Positions 60,259 through 64,000 of a DNA stretch of 64,000 nt are shown piece by piece (positions within the stretch are counted from its first letter, which is position 1; each line of letters opens with the position of its first letter). This DNA is from Microvirga subterranea (lineage in GTDB: Bacteria; Pseudomonadota; Alphaproteobacteria; Rhizobiales; Beijerinckiaceae). A program made the translations under genes and the position numbers. The notes below the pieces were generated by a model. It did not search any database. It had not been told where the DNA came from and saw only the letters and a list, made by a program, of their open reading frames with translations. The DNA is taken from the NCBI RefSeq assembly GCF_003350535.1, contig NZ_QQBB01000007.1, positions 62,001 through 126,000 on the forward strand, in the 5' to 3' direction.

Positions 60259-61671
60259 TCAGTGATTGTCGTGGCCGCCGGCCGTGCGGACGGGCCTCTT
60301 GCGCGGATCGATGGCGCGGAATTCCGTCGCCTTCACGCCGCTGTCGGGCGATGGCGCGCGGGCGGGCTCGGCGAGCTGCTCGCCCGTCCACTCGTAGGCG
60401 ACCGTGCCTTCCGGGTGCTTGTACCAACCCGGATCCTTGTAATCGTCAACTGCAAGGCCGGGTCGAACCTTCACGACCGAGAACATGCCGCCCATCTCGA
60501 CCGGCCCGAACTGGGCGAAGCCCGTCATCATCGGCAGGGTGTTGTCGGGCAGCGGCATCTCCATCGAGCCCATCTCGCCCATGCCGGCCGAGCCCATCGG
60601 CATGTACCCTGGCGCCACCTTCTTGATGGCGGCCGCCGTCCTCTTCATGTTGACGCCGATGTACGTCTTCACGTCATGACCCATGGCGTTCATAGTGTGG
60701 TGCGACTTGTGGCAGTGGATCGCCCAATCGCCAGGGGCGTCGGCCACGAACTCGAAGGCGCGCATCTGCCCCACCGCGACGTCGACGGAGACCTCCGGCC
60801 ACTGCGCCGCCTCCGGCACCCAGCCGCCGTCCGTGCCCGTCACCTTGAAGTCGTAGCCGTGCATGTGGATCGGGTGGTTGGTCATGGTCAGGTTGCCGAA
60901 CCGGACCCGCACCTTGTCGCCCTGGCGCACTACAAGCGGATCGATGCCGGGGAAGACCCGGCTGTTCCAGCACCAGAGATTGAAGTCGAGCATCGTGTTG
61001 ACCTTCGGCACGTAGCTTCCGGCCTCGATGTCGAAGGCGTTGAGCAGGAACACGAAGTCGCGGTCGACGCGGCGCTCGGCCGGATCGCGTGGGTGCACGA
61101 CGAAGAAGCCCATCATGCCCATCGCCATCTGCACCATCTCGTCCGAGTGCGGGTGGTACATGAAGGTGCCGGACTTCTGGCAGATGAACTCGTACACGAA
61201 GGTCTTGCCCGGCGGGATGTGCGGCTGGGTCAGGCCGCCGACGCCGTCCATGCCGTTGGGCAGGAGCTGGCCGTGCCAGTGCACCGCCGTGTTCTCCGGC
61301 AGCTTGTTGGTGACGAAGATGCGCACCTTGTCGCCTTGCACCGCCTCGATGGTCGGTCCGGGCGACTGGCCGTTGTAGCCCCACAGGTGCGCCTTCATGC
61401 CGGGCGCGAGCTCGCGCACGACGGGTTCGGCGACAAGGTGGAACTCCTTCCAGTCGCCGTTCTGGCGCCAGGGAAGGGTCCAGCCGTTGAGGGTGACGAC
61501 GGGTTGGTAGTCCGGGCCGCTCTTCGGGTAGAGCGGCGGCTGCATGGTGGCTTCCGTCATGATCGGCGCCTCGGGCAGGCTGGCCGCCTGCGTGCGTCCG
61601 CTGACCATGGAGGCGCCGGCGAGAGCCAGGCCTCCGGCGCCGAGAAAACCTCTGCGTGAGAGATCGGTCAT
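60259..61671 (-). CDS. multicopper oxidase, Tat-exported (CopA/CumA-like)
   Basis: 470 residues. A twin-arginine signal (SRRGFLGAGGLALAGASMVSG) is followed by cupredoxin domains with the four copper motifs HWHGQL, HPHSDE, NHPIHMHGYDF and IHCHKSHHTMNAM. The Met-rich segment near the end (PMGSAGMGEMGSMEMPLP) may bind Cu(I). Such enzymes oxidise Cu(I) to less toxic Cu(II) or act on phenols. The start is ATG 61671 (MTDLSRR), with AAGGAGA upstream; a TTG at 61689 is in frame. The TolC-like gene ends 14 bp upstream. Confidence 0.93.
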   Translation of the reverse strand: MTDLSRRGFLGAGGLALAGASMVSGRTQAASLPEAPIMTEATMQPPLYPKSGPDYQPVVTLNGWTLPWRQNGDWKEFHLVAEPVVRELAPGMKAHLWGYNGQSPGPTIEAVQGDKVRIFVTNKLPENTAVHWHGQLLPNGMDGVGGLTQPHIPPGKTFVYEFICQKSGTFMYHPHSDEMVQMAMGMMGFFVVHPRDPAERRVDRDFVFLLNAFDIEAGSYVPKVNTMLDFNLWCWNSRVFPGIDPLVVRQGDKVRVRFGNLTMTNHPIHMHGYDFKVTGTDGGWVPEAAQWPEVSVDVAVGQMRAFEFVADAPGDWAIHCHKSHHTMNAMGHDVKTYIGVNMKRTAAAIKKVAPGYMPMGSAGMGEMGSMEMPLPDNTLPMMTGFAQFGPVEMGGMFSVVKVRPGLAVDDYKDPGWYKHPEGTVAYEWTGEQLAEPARAPSPDSGVKATEFRAIDPRKRPVRTAGGHDNH

Positions 61672-61685
61672 TGCATGTCTCCTTG

Positions 61686-63167
61686 TCAATGTCCGCCGCC
61701 ACCGCCGCCGGCGGCAGCCACGGCTTGCCCGCCGCCTTCTCCGCCGCTGCCGGCCACGCCACCAACAAGGGCGGCCTTAAGGTCGGTGGCGGCGATCCAG
61801 AAGTCGCGGCGGGCATTGATGGCGTCGACGTTGCTGAGGATGCGGGTGCGGGCATCAATGATGAGCTGGCTCACGTCGACGAGCATGCCGCTGTACTGAA
61901 GGGTCGCCTCGTCCTGGATCGTCTTCTGCAACGGCAGGACGCGGCCCTGGTAATGCCGGGCGAGGTCGTAGTTTCCGCGGTAGCGCAGGTAGGCCTCGCG
62001 CGCCTCGGAGCGCACGTTGACCGCCCGCTCCGCCAAGCGGTTGGCGGCGGCCATGTAGGTCTCCTGGGCGTTGCGGACGCCCACCGCGCCGAAGTCGAAG
62101 ATTGGGATCGTGAACTCAATCTCCAGCCCGCGCCGCTTGATCCTCTCGCTCTCGACCACGGTCTGGCCGTCCTCGGTGAAGGCGGACGTCGTGCGCTCGT
62201 AGCTGGAGAGGCCGGCGAGCTCGACGTCGGAGACGAAGCGGGTGGCATTGGTCAGGCCGTACTGCCCCGCGACGGCGTTTAGGTCATGGCGCAGCGCCTG
62301 GAGGTCGACACGCCGCTCGAGGGCCCGGCGCTCGATGTCCTGGGCCGAGGCGATGCGGGCCGGCAGAGGCGGCAGCGAGTTGGGCAGGCGGAAGTCGATG
62401 TCCCGCCCCCACAGGCCGAGCTGGCGGATCAGGCGCTCGCGGGCGACCTTCTGCTCGATCCGGGCCCGGGCGAGCTGGGCGCCGAGTTCCTGGTAGAAGG
62501 CGTGCTCGCGGGCCTGCTCCAGCTTGTTGAGGGCGCCGCTCTCGCCGAGCTGCTTGGCGAGCTCGGAGGCGGTCTCGGCGGTGCCGAGCGCCTGCTGCAT
62601 GAAGGCGACCTGCTGGTTGGCCGCGATGGCCCTGTAGTATTCCCGGCGCGTCTCGGCGGCGAGCCGCAGGACTGCCTCCGCGGTACGGAACTGGGCGGCG
62701 CGGAAGCGCTCCTCGGCAATGGCCGTCCGGGCGGGCAGGGTGGCGAGTTCGAACAGCCCGATCAGGATCTGGCGCTCGACCTCCAGCTCCAGGCTGCCGC
62801 CGAGGCGGGACAGGGAGACCGTCGGGCTCGGCGGCAGGCTCGTCTGGACGTAGTCGGCCTCCGAGACGCCGAGGTCGTTGAATGCGGCTTGCAGGCCCCG
62901 GTTCTTGAGCAGGGCGATCTGCACGGCGCTGTCCGGCGTGAGCGGGCGCCTCAGCAGGTCCTCGACCCGCTGCTGGATGCCGGCAGCATCGGCCTCGCTG
63001 CTGACCTTGACGACGTCCTTGCCCAGCTCACTGTAGGCGACCGTCTGCGCCGGAGTGAGCCCGGCATCGGGCGAGAACGAGACGCAGCCCCCGAGCAGGA
63101 TAGTGGCGGCGACGCCCCCGAGCAGTCGCAGCGTGCGGGTTGGTCCCGCGGGATTGTTTTCGGTCAT
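61686..63167 (-). CDS. TolC-family outer-membrane efflux lipoprotein
   Basis: 493 residues. A lipoprotein signal with lipobox LLGGC (GVAATILLGGCVSFSPDAG) is followed by long helices of the outer-membrane efflux fold: QIALLKNRGLQAAFNDLGVS, EFTIPIFDFGAVGVRNAQET region, and EAREAYLRYRGNYDLARHYQ. It ends in an Ala/Gly-rich tail ending GGGGGGH. It probably exports copper or other metals together with a pump elsewhere; no RND pump lies in this window. The start at ATG 63167 has AGGAAGAC upstream. Confidence 0.92.
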   Translation of the reverse strand: MTENNPAGPTRTLRLLGGVAATILLGGCVSFSPDAGLTPAQTVAYSELGKDVVKVSSEADAAGIQQRVEDLLRRPLTPDSAVQIALLKNRGLQAAFNDLGVSEADYVQTSLPPSPTVSLSRLGGSLELEVERQILIGLFELATLPARTAIAEERFRAAQFRTAEAVLRLAAETRREYYRAIAANQQVAFMQQALGTAETASELAKQLGESGALNKLEQAREHAFYQELGAQLARARIEQKVARERLIRQLGLWGRDIDFRLPNSLPPLPARIASAQDIERRALERRVDLQALRHDLNAVAGQYGLTNATRFVSDVELAGLSSYERTTSAFTEDGQTVVESERIKRRGLEIEFTIPIFDFGAVGVRNAQETYMAAANRLAERAVNVRSEAREAYLRYRGNYDLARHYQGRVLPLQKTIQDEATLQYSGMLVDVSQLIIDARTRILSNVDAINARRDFWIAATDLKAALVGGVAGSGGEGGGQAVAAAGGGGGGH

Positions 63168-63191
63168 TGGATGGTCTTCCTGGCGCATGGG

Positions 63192-63449
63192 TCATCGGCC
63201 CCGTCGGGCGGCATCGTTGCTGTCGTCCCGTTCGGGTGCGACGCCCGGCGTGGCGCGTCGGTTGAGCTCGCGCCAGTCGAGGGGGGTGACGACGTCGTAG
63301 CCGCGCACGCCCGCGGTGACGGAGGAGTAGGCCGGCGGGCGGACGCCCACGGCAGGATCGGCCGCCGACACGAGGTAGGAGGGAGGCTGGGAAGGCACGC
63401 AGGCGGCCAGACCCAGTCCGAGTCCTGCCAGGGAAAAGAGTTTCATCAT
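63192..63449 (-). CDS. small lipoprotein
   Basis: 85 residues. Signal with lipobox-like LAAC (FSLAGLGLGLAACVPS) and a short mature part (SYLVSAADPAVGVRPPAYSS, ending ARRGR). No family is recognised. It is 24 bp before the TolC-like gene on the same strand, so it is co-transcribed and probably an accessory part of the efflux system. The start is ATG 63449. Confidence 0.75.
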   Translation of the reverse strand: MMKLFSLAGLGLGLAACVPSQPPSYLVSAADPAVGVRPPAYSSVTAGVRGYDVVTPLDWRELNRRATPGVAPERDDSNDAARRGR

Positions 63450-63650
63450 GGGGTCCGTCTCCGGGCGGACCTCCGCAGGGCGGTTCCGAATCGAGGCCGG
63501 GTCCGGGCGGACAAGGAGTCCAACCGATCCGTGGGGCCTACATTCTGATCGCGTTCTGGGAAGGGGACCGGTTCGAGCTTCAGGACGGTCGCCGCCGGCC
63601 CTCAGGAGCAGGCGCGCCGGTTCATGCGGGCCCACTGGCCCGCGCCTGGA

Positions 63651-64000
63651 TCAGACGGTTCGCGGGGGCTTGTCGAGGCCACCTGCGGTGACGCCGTCGA
63701 CCTGCTCGTCACCAGGGAATGCGACCGGCACGATGGAGGCCGCAGGCGAGAAGAGATCTGGAAGCGCGATGGCCTGGAAGGCGTGACAGGTGCCCATGCT
63801 GCAACAGACGGGACCGGAGCAATCGTGCGAACCCTGGCCGTGATCGGCCGAAGCATCCACGGCGATCTCGTGAGACGATGCCGGCTCGTGGACGTGACCG
63901 TGATCCCCGTCGAAGGCGGCATGCGTATGTCCCGCCGCGGTTGCCGTGGCGTGCGGATGCCCGGTCGACGCGGCCGCCTGCGGCACGGAGATCGGGAAGA
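63651..64000 (-). CDS. Cys/His-rich protein, N-terminus beyond the window
   Basis: The frame is open to the window end, so the start and signal peptide are missing (a GTG at 63986 is in frame). The visible part is His-rich (HPHATATAAGHTHAAFDGDH region), then carries DCSGPVCCSMGTCHAF, a dense Cys/His/Met patch, and ends GGLDKPPRTV. It resembles the exported proteins at 15047 and 17366 and is the first seen gene of the leftward copper operon. A metal-binding role is inferred. Confidence 0.6.
   Translation of the reverse strand, partial: FPISVPQAAASTGHPHATATAAGHTHAAFDGDHGHVHEPASSHEIAVDASADHGQGSHDCSGPVCCSMGTCHAFQAIALPDLFSPAASIVPVAFPGDEQVDGVTAGGLDKPPRTV

Overview
The window is GC-rich and densely coded. 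It looks like a chromosome segment of an alphaproteobacterium of the order Hyphomicrobiales (Rhizobiales). The left 10 kb carries markers typical of that group: a CpdR-type single-domain response regulator, a GapR/DUF2312 protein, DUF1036 and DUF1244 proteins, and a cysteine-free L36 beside tRNA-Val(GAC). A Microvirga/Methylobacteriaceae-like host is my best guess, inferred from general gene content and not tested.

Layout. (1) 1-9.7 kb is conserved chromosome: HisN-like phosphatase, MFS transporter, two N-formylglutamate amidohydrolases, CpdR, tRNA-Val, rpmJ, TPR protein, pyruvate kinase, DUF1036, EamA transporter, DUF1244 and GapR. (2) About 9.75-14.47 kb is a gene-poor, AT-richer accessory island. 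It holds a perfect 23-bp inverted repeat, a RelE/HigB-like toxin with an XRE-ImmA/IrrE antitoxin, and a two-gene operon. That operon encodes a thymidylate-synthase-fold enzyme, with the substrate-selecting Asn replaced by Asp, and a protein resembling alpha-glutamyl/putrescinyl thymine pyrophosphorylase clade 3. This pair is the best candidate for an undescribed system. (3) 14.5-22 kb is a copper-handling block: HMA chaperone, two DUF305 proteins, a frame-broken DUF411 gene plus a second DUF411 fragment, Cys/His-rich exported proteins, DUF2933, a tyrosinase-family protein and a Cu P-type ATPase.

(4) 22.2-32.1 kb holds a glycogen phosphorylase, an ABC/FtsX-type exporter with an HlyD adaptor, a D-2-hydroxyacid dehydrogenase and a quinone oxidoreductase. 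FNR/FixK-like TTGAT-N4-ATCAA sites lie before several of these units, suggesting a low-oxygen regulon. (5) 32.8-35.9 kb is a NarX/NarL-like two-component pair. (6) 36.1-43.6 kb is a sulfatase neighbourhood: small secreted protein, two outer-membrane channel-like proteins, a frame-broken HAD phosphatase, an arylsulfatase, a LysR regulator and a formylglycine-generating-enzyme homologue. The last of these is the terminal gene of (7), a MoxR-DUF58-DUF4381-VWA-VWA-TPR-BatD operon read leftward from 50.1 kb.

(8) 50.1-58.3 kb contains aquaporin Z, a coiled-coil protein, an ECF sigma factor with a YCII partner, a metallophosphoesterase, an inositol-monophosphatase-family enzyme and a DUF3141 protein preceded by a perfect FNR/FixK site. 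(9) 58.4-64 kb is a second copper operon: Cys/His-rich protein, lipoprotein, TolC-like lipoprotein, multicopper oxidase, cupredoxin, CusF and a DUF305-CusF-CusF fusion.

Functional reading. The two copper blocks together cover cytosolic export (P-type ATPase), periplasmic chaperoning (CusF, DUF305, cupredoxin), oxidation (multicopper oxidase, tyrosinase) and an outer-membrane channel, but no MerR, CsoR or CusRS-type copper sensor is present in the window. The sulfatase and its likely maturase lie about 2.6 kb apart. Two genes, DUF411 and HAD, each carry one extra base at a CCCCGGGG octamer. These are either real frameshifts or sequence errors. No rRNA, CRISPR array, transposase or integrase was found.
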